This document shows, one piece after another, positions 10,087-21,351 of a stretch of DNA of 64,000 nucleotides. How positions within the stretch are numbered: position 1 is the stretch's first letter; each line of letters begins with the position of its first letter. The notes under the pieces are model-generated. The model was not told the origin of the DNA. It did not search any database and was given only the letters and a program-made list of their open reading frames with translations. Origin of the DNA: Halocaridina rubra (taxonomy: Eukaryota; Arthropoda; Malacostraca; Decapoda; Atyidae); assembly GCA_037179515.1 (NCBI GenBank), contig JAXCGZ010015136.1, forward strand, positions 1 through 64,000. Direction: 5' to 3'. Made by a program: the position numbers and the translations under genes.

Positions 10087-11082
10087 TTAGTGATACTTAT
10101 CATACCTGTCCTTAAAACTATGGATTGAGATAGCATTAACTACCTCCTCGCTTAGCGAATTCCAATTATCAACTACTCTTACACTGAAAATGTATTTCCT
10201 TACATCCTGCAAAGAAGTTTTCTTACGAAGCTTCAAACTATGACCTCTAGTTCTAGAGCCTGCCATATCAAAATATCGATCCCTATCCACTCTATCATAA
10301 CCATGAAGGAATTTAAAGACTGTCACCATATCCCCCCTCACTCTTCTAGCTTCGAGTGATGGTAAGTCTAATTCCCTCAGCCTCTCATCATAACTGAGAT
10401 TGCGTATTTCTGGCACCAGTTTCGTGGCATGTCTTTGAACTTTTTCAAGCTTAGCTATGTGCTTTTTCAAGTGCGGATTCCAAAAGGGGGCTGCATATTC
10501 GAGTTTTGGCCTCACATTGGTTACATAAATATTTCTGAACATTTCCTTGTCCATGTGCCTGAAGGCTACCCTTACATTTGATAAGAATGCATATGCTGCC
10601 CTTACTATGCCATTTATATGTATTTCTGGAGACAAATCTGCCAGTATGTTTACTCCTAGATGTCTCTCATTTTCTGTCTCTTGAAGTTGTACTCCAGCCA
10701 CCGAGTAGTCAAGCTTGGGCCTTCTTGCACTTGTACCCATTCTCATTACCTTACATTTTGAAGTATTGAATTTCATTAGCCACTTTTCTGACCACTCATG
10801 CAGATTATTTAGATCCTCCTGAAGTTCTCTACCATTGTTCTTGTTTTTTACTTTCTTCACAATCTTTGCATCATCTGCAAACATATTCATGAATGAATTT
10901 ACAGACTCTGGTAGGTCATTTACATATACAAGGAACAAAAGTGGCCCTAAAACTGAACCCTGTGGAACTCCACTACTAACTCTTCTCCATTCAGACACTG
11001 AGTGTCTTACTCTAACCCTCTGTTCCCTTCCTTCTAAGTAAGTTTTTATCCATTCCAAAACATTTCCACCTATTCTAGCCAT
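10087..11082 (-). pseudogene. CR1-like ORF2 C-terminal half, copy c
   Basis: A 331-codon frame starting at MARIGGNVLEWIKTYL just after RT motif A. It covers SGVPQGSVLGPLLFL, MFADDAKIV, the thumb, and the C-terminal region to FKDRYDKYH and its stop. Motif A is just upstream (about 11125-11165) in the same region, before the deletion at 11187. Without the fingers and endonuclease it is a truncated pseudogene despite the clean frame. Confidence 0.8.
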
Positions 11083-11187
11083 TGATTGCAGCTTCCTAAT
11101 AAGTCTCCCATGTGGAACAGTGTCAAACGCTTTCTGGAAGTCTAGGAATATGCAATCTGCTCAGCCCAGCCCTCTCTTTCCTGTAAT

Positions 11188-12255
11188 GAGACCCCATCCT
11201 CTGATCTTCTGTCATTATCTTCTTTTTCTCCCCTTTGTCTGGAAGAACTCTGAAATGATTTTTTTTTCTCTTCTTCATTTCTTTCCTCATTTAACCTTCT
11301 TGCCTCTTCCAACAAGTTTTTGATCATTCCCATCTCTTCCTGTGTTCTGTATCGTCTAATGAACACTTCTTTGAATTCTTGAAGGTCTTTTAGACTTTTT
11401 TTCTCATCAATATTTCTCTACATGTTTCCCCTCTCTCAAAGGTTACTTTTGTTGGTCTCTGCTTTCCCTCGAATATATGCCTAGTTGGTAAATTTTTAGA
11501 ATATCCTCAGGACCACAAACTACTCTAAGCTTTCTTATCAGGTCTACGATCCTAGCTTTATTTTCTTTGAGTCTCCCCTGCCATGTTGGTTCCTGGGATT
11601 CGCTTATGCCTGAGATTACCACTGTCTTCTCTTTATCAAGTCTCTGTTTAATCAGTGGATTTGCCCTTTCCATCACAACGTCTTTCATTTCTTCGATTAC
11701 TGTCTCTTTATAGTCAACGGTTTGTATGTTTTCCAGTGCCACCATCTTTACAGCCTCTTTTACTGCCACATTCCCCTTTAGTGCATCAGCAAAGGAAGTT
11801 TTCAAGGCATCATGTTCCATATTCAGTTCCTGAAATATTTTTCTAAACTGTTCAATGTTTTCCTTAATCTGGATATTCCAAGCTGCAATCTCACTTCTCT
11901 CAGAATAGAGCAGTGAACTAACATCTAATTCATTTAGGTTGTCTTTCAGCTGTTTGTTGTTATCATCTTGTTTAGAAATTCTGGTTTCTAGTTCACTCTT
12001 TTCCCCTCCCAGCTTCTTTATTCGTTTTTCTAGTTCTTTTCTCTCCTGCCCTTGTGCTTTATTTGCTTCCTCCAAAAATCTTATTTCCTCTCTGAGTGTT
12101 TCATTCTCTTTCATTTCTCTATCCATATTCCTAATTTTATCATCAAGGCTTATAACCATTGCCTCTAAATCCATGATTTTTTGTTTTAATCTCCTAATAG
12201 CTACCCCTCCTCCCAACCCATGGGTGAGGGAGATTTGGGACAGAGATGGCCTCAT
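11188..12255 (-). pseudogene. CR1-like ORF1 (coiled-coil protein), copy c
   Basis: The frame 12255-11443 (270 codons) begins at a Met. It has an N-terminal coiled coil with dense Glu/Lys/Leu heptads (residues ~20-110), a second helical stretch to ~185, and then KTVVISGISES (residues ~208-219). That last segment resembles the start of the RRM-like domain of LINE ORF1 proteins. A frameshift near 11440 moves the last part (11366-11188, rich in Glu/Arg) into another frame. By family knowledge ORF1p is a trimeric RNA-binding chaperone of the LINE RNP. The assignment rests on this layout and on its position upstream of the endonuclease in copy e. Confidence 0.65.
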
Positions 12256-12607
12256 TTTTATGTTTTCCCTTTCACAGAATATAGAAAGAGGAAGAGAAAG
12301 AGAAAAAAGAGAGAAAAACTTTTATTTAAGCTTCACACAGAAATTTTATATCTTCGTATAAGTGTTATTTAGTGACTCGATTCATCTCTTTTCTGGTAAC
12401 ACACATCCTAACTTAAAAATTTGACTTTGGTAATTTGAGGGAAAAAAAAGAACAAAAAAATGCAAACAAAAACAAAAGTCAACTTGAAGGAATATTCGAA
12501 TTTGTATTTGAAGAAACACCCACCTGTTTCTGCTATATATTCTTCTTAACTGATAAACTCACTTGCTAACCAAGGTATGTCATCACAAGATCAGACTTTA
12601 CATTTAA
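12256..12607. other. Spacer between CR1 copies c and d
   Basis: AT-rich sequence. The first ~100 bp (A/G-rich on the + strand, 12280-12330) may be the 5' UTR of copy c. The rest has no recognisable gene, repeat or splice-linked exon. Confidence 0.4.
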
Positions 12608-13356
12608 CTCAATATACAAGTGCAAGAAGGCCCAAGCTTGACTACTCGGTGGCTGGAGTACAACTTCAAGAGACAGAAAATGAGAGACATCTAGGAGTAA
12701 ACATACTGGCAGATTTGTCTCCAGAAATACATATAAATGGCATAGTAAGGGCAGCATATGCATTCTTATTAAATGTAAGGGTAGCCTTCAGGCACATGGA
12801 CAAGGAAATGTTCAGAAATATTTATGTAACCTATGTGAGGCCAAAACTCGAATATGCAGCCCCCTCTTGGAATCCGCACTTGAAAAAGCACATAGCTAAG
12901 CTTGAAAAAGTTCAAAGACATACCACGAAACTGGTGCCAGAAATACGCAATCTCAGTTATGATGAGAGGCTGAGGGAATTAGACTTACCATCACTCGAAG
13001 CTAGAAGAGTGAGGGGGGATATGGTGACAGTCTTTAAATTCCTTCATGGTTATGATAGAGTGGATAGGGATCGATATTTTGATATGGCTGGCTCTAGAAC
13101 TAGAGGTCATAGTTTGAAGCTTCGTAAGAAAACTTCTTTGCAGGATGTAAGGAAATACTTTTTCAGTGTAAGAGTAGTTGATAATTGGAATTCGCTAAGC
13201 GAGGAGGTAGTTAATGCTATCTCAATCCATAGTTTTAAGGACAGGTATGATAAGTATCACTAAGTCTAAAATGGAACCGATCAGGAGACGGGAAGATACG
13301 AGCTTTGGGCTCTTTCCCGTAAACACAATTAGGTAATCACAATTAGATAATCACAT
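12608..13356 (+). mobile_element. CR1-like LINE copy d (5'-truncated, + strand)
   Basis: Starts abruptly at ...ACAAGTGCAAGAAGGCC in the RT thumb region. It runs in one frame (12610-13263) through LEYAAPSWNPHLKKHIA, TRGHSLKLR and FKDRYDKYH to a stop. The 3' UTR and the tail TAGGTAATCACAATTAGATA follow at about 13335-13356. It is opposite in orientation to copies a-c. The open frame seems intact to its stop, but without RT catalytic motifs it is inert. Confidence 0.85.
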
Positions 13357-13394
13357 ACAAAATAAAAAAAATATAATAAAAGAGAAAGCTAAAA

Positions 13395-13850
13395 AAGAAA
13401 AAAATATAGTTCAGCCCACGAATGTTAGAATAGTGAAGATTGAAAGAAGCAGATCTACTGGGAGGTGCAAGATTATGGGCTGAACCATTACTACCACCAG
13501 GCGTGTCTGCCCTCAAGCCAATAGTGGAGTCAACATGATCCGCGGAGATTCTCCACACCCCTCTATGCCGGGTACTGGGGACCATTAGCTGTGGACCTTC
13601 CATAAATAATAAGAAATGAGGAAAAAAGAGAGAAAAAGAGACTGATGTGGGGATTGTTGTGACTTGTCAAATGTAATGGAATAGCAAGAGATGTGTAATG
13701 AATATGCCAGAATATTCAGTGTAGATGTAGGCATGAGGAAAGAACCGTCCTGAAGGAAGACTCAACATGGAACTGTCTGGACCAGTCCTAGTTGCATCTT
13801 AATACCTTCTGTCGTAGTCTTTCAATGGGCGGCTGGTGCCATAATAAGCA
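13395..13850 (-). mobile_element. LINE-B 5' end fragment
   Basis: Read on the - strand, this starts with a 5' UTR (13850-13605) that matches, with divergence, the + strand sequence at 46240-46424. It continues with an ATG (13601-13603, MEGPQLMVPS) and the first ~65 codons, including SRSASFNLHYSNIRGLN, the start of an APE endonuclease. A comparable segment follows in the + copy at 47626-47730. The rest of the LINE is missing; a T/A-rich stretch (13354-13394) separates it from CR1 copy d. Confidence 0.7.
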
Positions 13851-14280
13851 TAATAAGCATAGGTACCTTCTCTTCATCTGCTACATCCTTCACTGTAAAA
13901 TAACACTCAAGTCATTCATGAAAACTGGAGAAATCTTCCTCAATCTCACGAAAACTTGGGAACGCTGATCCAGCCCTCTCTCAGGTATGATTATATCTTG
14001 TTGCCACTAAATAATGTAATGTATTTGGGTACTTAGTGAAGATTCATTATGAAAAGAGTTCTTTGGATCACTGCAGCAATGGAAACACCTATAAATAAGT
14101 GTTAGGTAGAAGTACTGCAGCACAGCAGCAGGACAAGTAAACATCTTGTAAGGGCTCAACAATAAAGTATATTCTCTGCTCTAGTCTACAGTACACCATT
14201 AATACATAGGTGGTGCAGAGTGCATGAACATCTAGCTACACACAAATGACATACTTAAATACTTAGATATATTACACTTT
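13851..14280. other. Unassigned 430 bp
   Basis: No protein homology is recognisable. There is an AATAAA at about 14162, followed by a segment ending ...TTAATACATAGGTGG that could be the end of an unrelated LTR and its primer site, but no partner LTR is visible. It lies between a LINE-B fragment and Gypsy fragment A. Confidence 0.35.
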
Positions 14281-14713
14281 CAGCCAAGGATTCAGCTTGT
14301 CTGCATTCTGTAAATATTGGAAAGGATGGTGGTCTATTCTCAGTGTAAAATGTTGGCCATACAGATAGACTTCAAATTTCTTTATGGCCCAGTATGCGTC
14401 CAGAGCTTACTTCTCCATTAACGGAGTATTTCTGCTCTGCAGGACAAAGCCTGCATCTTACATACTGCACTGGAGCTATATCTGCTGAGTTGCCAAACCG
14501 GGCTTGCATGAGCACAGTGCCCAGGCCTTCGTCTGAGGCGTTGGTCTGCTAGATAAAGGGAAAATTGGGATTTACCAGCTGTAATACTGGTTCACCCGCC
14601 AATGCATCTTGGAGCTTGAAAAATGCTTTCCTTGCCTCGTCTGTCCATTGAACAGGGGAAGTCTTGTCTTGCTTTGAGGGGGTCATTTGCTGCAAAGGGG
14701 CAGCAATAGTAAT
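14281..14713 (-). pseudogene. Element A: RNase H / RT-connection fragment, left half
   Basis: On the - strand this is RNase H and connection sequence of the nested Gypsy family, matching C at about 24740-25170. It has in-frame stops and is broken at 14714 by insertion of element B. Its continuation lies 23 kb away at 37968. Joining the two sides at the duplicated GTAAT gives uninterrupted homology to C around 24730, which proves the insertion. The left end (~14281) is truncated inside RNase H. Confidence 0.85.
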
Positions 14714-16858
14714 TGTGGGATTGGAGAGTTGTTAAGTTTCTGTGTTACTAAGGGGATTCAAAGTAATGAACTCGGTTAAGAGCTCACAAACAGACAGGAC
14801 AGATATTTGTACTTGAACACCCCACCCGTTTACCACTACCCGGTTAAATGAAACTCAGAATTCAGCTTTCTTTTAATTTTGGATATGCAATGGCAGTAAA
14901 AGAATTGAATTAATTTTTTCAATAAAATTTTATGAAATGCTGCCTCGTGGTGAGCATGATTTTGTTTCCCGGCACCACAGATGTAAGCCAAGACTTCGGC
15001 CTCAACTTGACGATTACCTCTGTCACACAGGCAGAGTAGAATAGAGGATACTGCAATTGCAGAAACAGAAATGACACACCGTTAATAATGGAAAACTGAA
15101 AGCATGAGCACACATATAATGAGTTTCTGATATTATTCTACTGGATGAAAGTATATTGGTTAGTCACAACTAACCAGATACATTTATGTTACCATAAGAG
15201 CATACAAAACCATTAATTCTTTGCCAGTATTAATGGAAAACAATTTATTCACAATAAGCAAGACAAATACAGTACTGTATGTATTCCTTAAATTGTGGGC
15301 AACCACAAAAGTTGCAATGCTTATTAATGATTTACAATTAATATGGTAAAACACTCTATTTAGGATAAAGGAAGAATCTACAAGATAAATACAGTATTCA
15401 TTCACTTTTTGTTATCAAGAAATTATTGCAATGAAAAAGGGGCAAAACCACCCTTTGAAGTATTTGCAACTTATAACTCAAAACACTTTATCCCCAATAT
15501 ATGAAGAAACAGCAAGATAAATACAGTATGCATTCATTAAATTGTGGTTAACAGGAAATATATATGAAGCCAACAGGGTAAAATTACCTTTTAATTATTT
15601 GCAGTTTATAGCATAAAACACTTTATTTAAATTATTAATTACTTGCAATTTCTATAGCAAATAGCTTTATTCATGAGTTTTTGACGTCAAACACTTTATT
15701 TATGATGATAGAAATGGGTGAAATGAAATTATAATTTGTTAGGAGAAGGGATACATTTTTATGGGCTCATAACCAATCTTCAGAGGATGATATTTTTGTT
15801 TATCACATTCAATGAAAGAAACTTCTTAGCAATGTATATCAGCTGTAATTTCCAGGTTAAGGTATTAAGTTTGGCAAGTGAGATTCCAGTTAGGTAATCT
15901 ATAAAAGCTTGTTTGTATGGGAATGAAATCTGAGAAAATTTTCGTAGGGTTTGAACAGTAACAAATGTATCTTATACTCGAAATCCCAAATTGCTTGACC
16001 AACAAGTTTTACCATATACTATCCCTCCCTTGTTTGTGCCAGATGAATTCCTGTGAAGATGCCATGTAAATAAGGTTTGAAATAAGCTTGACTGCTGAGG
16101 CGAGATCTTGCCTCTGGGATGTTTGGCCGCCAAATGAGGACGCTTCAATGTCCCACCTGGTGACGTCATCTGTAGGATATATTTCCAGAGCAGTACCTGG
16201 CTCTTATATCATTTCAGGGCTACTTTAGTGGTGGTCCCTGGCACGCAATTATGGCAGAGATGCAAGGGAGAGACAGTATTTTAGGTGCAACAAGTGGAAG
16301 CAAATAAAATAAAACGAGAATAATACTGGAAAATTAACTTACTGGTAAACAATCTCTAGAACGTTCTTTGCATTGTAGGAGACGGAACTTAACTATTCAA
16401 ATAATAAAGAAGCTACTGAAATGTATCTAGATAGGCTAATGACATAACAGCAAGGTCAAATTTATGACAAAGTTATCAGCAAGAACAACTTTTATAATAT
16501 AAAAAATTTATTAGCGAGAGCTATTTTATCATGAGAAAATTCTAAAGAAAACGTATCTGATAAGCTCGCTAAAGAAAGGGAATGGTAGGAAAACAGAAAT
16601 AGGGGGCAGCCTTTATATTGGGATCATGCTTGGGGCAGCCTTTATATCAGGATCATGCTTTCTACACGTACAAGAATATTAAATAAGATATATTTAAAAT
16701 TAGCTATATGCTAAAATATAAATTGCATATAATTATAATCTGCAAAAGACAAGAAATGGGAATTATTTTTAGTTAGAAAAATGGCAGTTGAGTTACTAAA
16801 TTAACTAATAAGGCATCTAACAGCCTCTGGTGACTTTGAGCGAAACACTCTGTCAACA
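14714..16858 (-). repeat. Element B 3' LTR (2145 bp)
   Basis: Starts TGTGGG and ends ...CTCTGTCAACA on the + strand (element sense TGTTGACAG...CCCACA). The left flank GTAAT is half of the target duplication. To the right is the purine-rich tract AGAAAAGGCCT (element sense), the expected priming site of second-strand synthesis. Short open frames inside the LTR are incidental. Confidence 0.88.
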
Positions 16859-17494
16859 AGGCCTTTTCTAGAGAATACTGAATTAGTAAAATTCTACTAT
16901 ATAATGTGAAAAAAGAACAGAGGAAGTTATGGTGACTTCAGTGTTATTATGAGGGATGAGATATCCTTCTCATGGAAAAGAACAAATGAACAATAAGAAT
17001 GGGATCCACCACTGGAACATATCATACTATTAGGAAAAGTGAACAATTCTTATAAACAAAACATAAAATGACATGCAAAATATAAAAGGAATGTGATCAA
17101 ATTCAAATTTCAAGAACATTAAAATCACAATAAGATATCAGAGAATATCAATATTTAAGTTTATGAATGCTTCACATGCAATAAGGCAATAAAATAATAT
17201 AAAAGAAAGTACAGTATACGCAAATGGAAAATTTAAACCAAGTCGTCATTAACATTGACAACTGGATTTAAAACAGTTTCAGCTATTCAACACTAAACTA
17301 AAAAGTTTCCACCATGTTCTGGCTTTCAGAGTCCGACAGAGGGAAATATAAAACTACAATCAAAGAAATATTATTCATCTTCTTCGTCTTCCATTAGGAA
17401 TAACGTTTGTACGATAAAATAAACAAGTACAGTACAGTATTAAAGACATAAAAGATAAACATAAAAGATAAACAACACATCAGAGAAGCAATCT
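16859..17494 (-). mobile_element. Element B 3' untranslated region
   Basis: Lies between the RNase H stop and the 3' LTR. It matches the reverse complement of C's 3' region (25328-25951) over nearly its whole length, including the block equivalent to GTGGTGGATCCCATTCTT-like sequence. No coding frame. An envelope gene would be expected here in an errantivirus, and none is present. Confidence 0.8.
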
Positions 17495-17840
17495 TTACCG
17501 ACTAGTCAAATTTAGGCTAACAGCATCAGCTTCCTCATTTGAGGGTAATGACCGTCGACTTAGTAGTTCAGCGAGGTGATTGTCCTTTCCATCAGCATGT
17601 TGGGCAGTGAATTTGAAAAGATTCAGGTAAAGTGCCCACCTTTTCAGGTGAGAATTCAGCTTGGTTGCAGTCTGTAAATATAGGAGAGGATGGTGGTCGG
17701 TTCTCAGTGTAAAATGTCGGCCATACAAATGGACTTCAAATTTCTTTATGGCCCAATATGCAGCTAGAGCTTCCTTCTCCATGGTGGAGTAATTTCGCTC
17801 TGAAGGGTGTAGCATACGGCTTGCATATCGCACTGGAGCT
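17495..17840 (-). pseudogene. Element B RNase H C-terminal part
   Basis: A 112-codon frame with RNYSTMEKEALAAYWAIKKF (catalytic Glu region), FTLRTDHHPLLYL, and then AQHADGKDNHLAELLSRR, the end of Gypsy RNase H. Element C inserted at 17841, just after the codons for RYASRM in the reverse sense. The RNase H start resumes at 29989. If C is removed, the two sides join exactly at one GAGCT. Confidence 0.85.
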
Positions 17841-19952
17841 TGTGACAGAGTGTTTCGCTCAAAGTCACCAGAGGCTGTTAGATGCCTTATTAATTAATTT
17901 AGTAACTCAACTGTCATTTTTCTAATAAAAAAAAATAATTCCCTCTTCTTGACTTTTGCAGATTATGATTATTTGCAATTTATATTTTAGCTTATAGCTA
18001 ATTTTAAATATACCTTATTTTCTCTTCTTGTACGTGTAGAAGTATAGTCCCGATATAAAGGCTGCTCCTACTTTTTTCCACCTGTTCACTGAACTCACCA
18101 GATACGTTTTGTTAACAATTTTCTTATTATAAAAATTGTTCTTGCTGATAATTTTGTAATAAATTTGACCTTGCTGTTATGTCATTAGCTTGTCTAGATA
18201 TATATCAGTAGCTTCTTTATTATTTGAGTACTTAAACTCTGTCTCCTACGAGCAAAGAACGTTCTAGAGATTGTTTACCAGTAACCTAACTTTCCAGTAT
18301 TATTCTCGTATTACTTTATTTCCTTCCACTTGTTGCACCTAAAAATACTGTCTCCCCCTTGCATCTCTGCTATAATTGCCCGCCAGGGACCACCACTAAA
18401 GTAGTCCTTAAATGATATCAGAGTCAGTTACTGCTCTAGAAATGTATCCTACAGATGACATCACCAGGAGGGACAAGGAAGCCTCCTCTTTTGGCGCCCA
18501 AACTTCCCAGAGGCAACATCTCGCCTGAGCAGTCTAAGTTAATTTCAAACTTTATTTACATGGCATCTTCGCAGGATTTCATCTGGCACAACAAGGTGAG
18601 GGATAGTGTATGGTAAAGCTCGTGGGTCAAACAAATTTGTTTTTTGAGAATTAGGTACATTCGTTACTGGCTAAATCCTACGAATTTTTTCTAAGATTCC
18701 ATTCCCACACAAACGAAATTTTATAGATTACCTAACTGGAATCATACTTGCCAAAGTTAATTCCTTAACCTGGAAGTTACAGCTGATATACATTGCTAAG
18801 AAGTTTCTTTTCATTGAATGTTATAAACGAAAATCCCATCCTCTGAAGACTTGTTATGAGCCTGTAAAAATCTATCCCTTTTCCTAATAAATTCTAATTT
18901 CATTTTACCTCTTTCTATCATCATAAATAAAGTGTTTTACGTCAAAAACTCGTGAATAAAGCTATTTGCTATATAAATTGCAAATAATTAATCATTTAAC
19001 TATAGTGTTTTATGCTATAAACTGCAAATAATTAAAAAGTAATTTTACCCTGTTGGCTTTGCAAATATTTCCTGTTAACCACAATTTAATGAATGCATAC
19101 TCTATTTATTTTGCTAATTCTTCATATGTTGGGGATAAATTGTTTTGAGTTATAAGTTGCAAATACTTCAAAAGGTGGTTTTGCAACCTTTTTTTTCATT
19201 GCAAACAGTTCTTGATAACCAAACGTGAATGAATACTGTATTTATCTCGTAGATTGTTCCTTTATCCTAAATAGAGCGTTTTACCATAATAATTGCAAAT
19301 CATTAATAAGCACTGCAACTTTTGTGGTTGCCCACAATTTAAGGAATACATACAGTACTGTATTTGTCTTGCTTATTCTTCATTTAATGTGAATTAATTG
19401 TTTCCCTTTAATACCCAGTAAAGAATTAATGGGTTTGAATACTATTATGGTAGCATAAATATTTTTGATTAGCTGTGAATAACCAATATATTTTCATCCA
19501 GTAGAATAATATTGGAAACTTATTATATGTGTGTTCATGCTTTCAGTTTCCCATTATTAACAGTGCGTCGTTTCTGTTTCTGCAATTGCAGTGTAATCTA
19601 TTCTACTCTGCCTGTGTGACAGAGGTAATCGTCGAGTTGAGGCCAAAGTCTTGGCATACGTCCGTAGTGCCAGGAAGCAAAATAGTGCTCACCACCTCCG
19701 GGATTCGAGGCAGCATTTCATAAAAATTAATTAGAAAATTTAATTCAATTCTTTTAATGTCATTGCATTTCCAAAATTAAAAGAAAGTTGAATTCTGAGT
19801 TTCATTTAACCAAGTCCAGGTATTACGTGTGGGGTGTTCAAGTGCAAATATCTGTCCTGTCTGTTTGTGAGCTCTTAACCGAGCTCAGTACTTTGAGTCC
19901 TCTTAGTAAAACAGAATCTTGACAAACACTCTACCATCCCCAACCCCCAACA
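17841..19952 (+). repeat. Element C 5' LTR (2112 bp)
   Basis: Begins TGTGACAGAGTGTTTCGCTC and ends ...CAACCCCCAACA; the terminal TG...CA is intact. The PBS follows after four bases. It matches the 3' LTR (25952-25957 plus 27886-29983), including a ~55-bp stretch around 18062-18118 (CTGCTCCTACTTTTTTCCAC) shared only by the two C LTRs. It is AT-rich. I could not fix the TATA box or poly(A) site uniquely. Confidence 0.9.
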
Positions 19953-19956
19953 AGAT

Positions 19957-19974
19957 TGGCGCTCGAACAGGGAC
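19957..19974 (+). other. Primer binding site, tRNA-Lys type (element C)
   Basis: TGGCGCTCGAACAGGGAC, four bases after the LTR end. It is complementary to the 3' 18 nt of tRNA-Lys3 with one mismatch (T instead of C at position 7). The copy at 32891-32908 (LTR E) has the exact 18-mer. Confidence 0.88.
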
Positions 19975-20639
19975 CCGAACAGACAGACTGATTTTGATAA
20001 ATTTATTTTTATTTTGCTTTTTAACATTGCACATGAAACCCGATTACCATTGGCTCGATTATTGAAATGAATGAATCTTTGGTTGCACACAAAAATTTTC
20101 GCGCCAGAGACGTTGCGTTTCAGATTTTTTTTTAAATTTTCAATGTTAATTATGGTAACTAATTTTTTCTTGTTTCCCATGTGGTAAACAGTATTTCAGG
20201 AAATCTACATGAGATTATGTGGTAGCAGAAATAAGAAATTTTGCATGACGAGAAGACGTGATATTTAAAATTTCATTTATTTGCGTGATAAGATTGAGTT
20301 TAAAGCAATCGTGTTTTAAATATCCGTTAAAGGGTGATACCTGTTAAAAACTGTTTATATATCCTTGGGATTTAGGAATTGGGAGAAAGCATATTAAGTA
20401 TTTTTGCTTATAATTGTGTTTTATATTCAAGCACTGACTGCTCATAGATTGGGAAGAAAAACTTTGGTGTCATTTATCGAGCCTAGGCTAAGCCTTTCAT
20501 GTGTCTGAGTTGTCACTTGAAATTAAACTTTCTCATTACTAGTAGACATGTGTAATCTGGCTGCCTCCTAAGCTGTTAGCTTATCTTTGGTGTATTTTGC
20601 ATAGGATCTTTGCCCTTTTGGCAACACTCCAGAATTTTA

Positions 20640-20800
20640 CTTACGACATTTTATTTGTGGGTACTGCCATATACGCGCTCATATGCAGGCACGACCGCTA
20701 TACTGTACTTGTTTGTATTACTTACAACATTTTATTTGTGGGTACTGCTATATACGCGCTCATACGCAGGCATGACCGCTATACTGTATTTGTTTGTACT
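20640..20800 (+). repeat. 81-bp tandem repeat, two copies, in leader of C
   Basis: A unit beginning CTTACGACATTTTATTTGTG starts at 20640 and again at 20721 (CTTACAACATTTTATTTGTG). Period 81 bp, with a few substitutions. Element B has a single copy at the equivalent place (about 35060-35130). Confidence 0.85.
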
Positions 20801-20834
20801 CTCAGGCACTGGGTGCTAGTCAGTAAAATTCGTT

Positions 20835-21199
20835 GTTGCTCATTCCTTTCATTTGCACCATAACCGCCACGTATTGCTGTTAAGCAGTCACGACTGCCAT
20901 TCTGTATTACCAGTGTTTCATGCACTGGTTTGCAACATTTTGTTGCTGTTGCACTTGATTGTGTTGCTCATTCCTTTCATTTGCACGATAACCGCAGGTA
21001 CTGCCACGTATTGCTGTTAAGCAGGCACGACTGCCATCCATTATTACCAGTGTTTCATGCACTGTTTTGCAACATATTGTTGCTGTTGCACTTGATTGTG
21101 TTGCTCATTCCTTTCATTTGCACGATAACAGCAGGTACAGTCACATATTGCTGTTAAGCAGGCACGACTGCCATTCTGTATTACCAGTGTTTTATGCAC
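20835..21199 (+). repeat. ~128-137-bp tandem repeat, nearly three copies, in leader of C
   Basis: GTTGCTCATTCCTTTCATTT begins units at 20835, 20963 and 21100, with spacings of 128 and 137 bp. The third unit is cut short near 21199. Each unit carries the 'GCTGTTAAGCAGGCACGACT' block. Element B shows one unit only (about 34870-35000), so the copy number has changed within the family. Confidence 0.85.
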
Positions 21200-21351
21200 A
21201 GTTTAAGTTTGAACTGTGGTGTTGAATTTATTTCTCTCCTTAGTGTTGTGTGGTTCTTTCATTTTTTTTTCCACTACTGTATTGTAGAGATTTGTTTTTT
21301 TTTGTGTGTGATTGCTTTGGCACTTCGTTATTGACTGTTTAGGAAACAAAC

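Larger units (their letters stand above)
9997..12255 (-). mobile_element. CR1-like LINE copy c with ORF1
   Basis: A - strand copy whose tail starts at 9997 (TGATTACCTAATTG units) next to copy b. It has the C-terminal half of ORF2 (10087-11187). A deletion at about 11187 joins RT motif A (…CAGGAAAGAG on the element strand) to the upstream ORF1 region, which runs to an ATG at 12253-12255. ORF1 placement upstream of the endonuclease is confirmed by copy e, where the same ORF1 sequence follows the endonuclease start at 40450. The 5' UTR may extend a little to the right of 12255. Confidence 0.8.
19953..21351 (+). mobile_element. Element C leader (5' UTR)
   Basis: About 1.4 kb between the LTR and the Gag ATG with no long reading frame. 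The first part (to ~20590) matches the leader of element B at about 35160-35770 and of E at 32706-32890. The second part is built of direct repeats, annotated separately. It probably carries packaging and translation signals, but I cannot identify any. Confidence 0.75.

Noticed and set aside
14150..14250. LTR end plus primer site near 14226 (ATACATAGGTGG)
   Set aside because: No partner LTR, no internal region and no TG start found; kept as unassigned.
19529..19723. Recurrent 64-aa frame MCSCFQF in the LTRs (also 14919, 26186, 29560, 36016)
   Set aside because: Lies within the LTR U5 side, varies in frame between copies, and has no known domain; treated as incidental.
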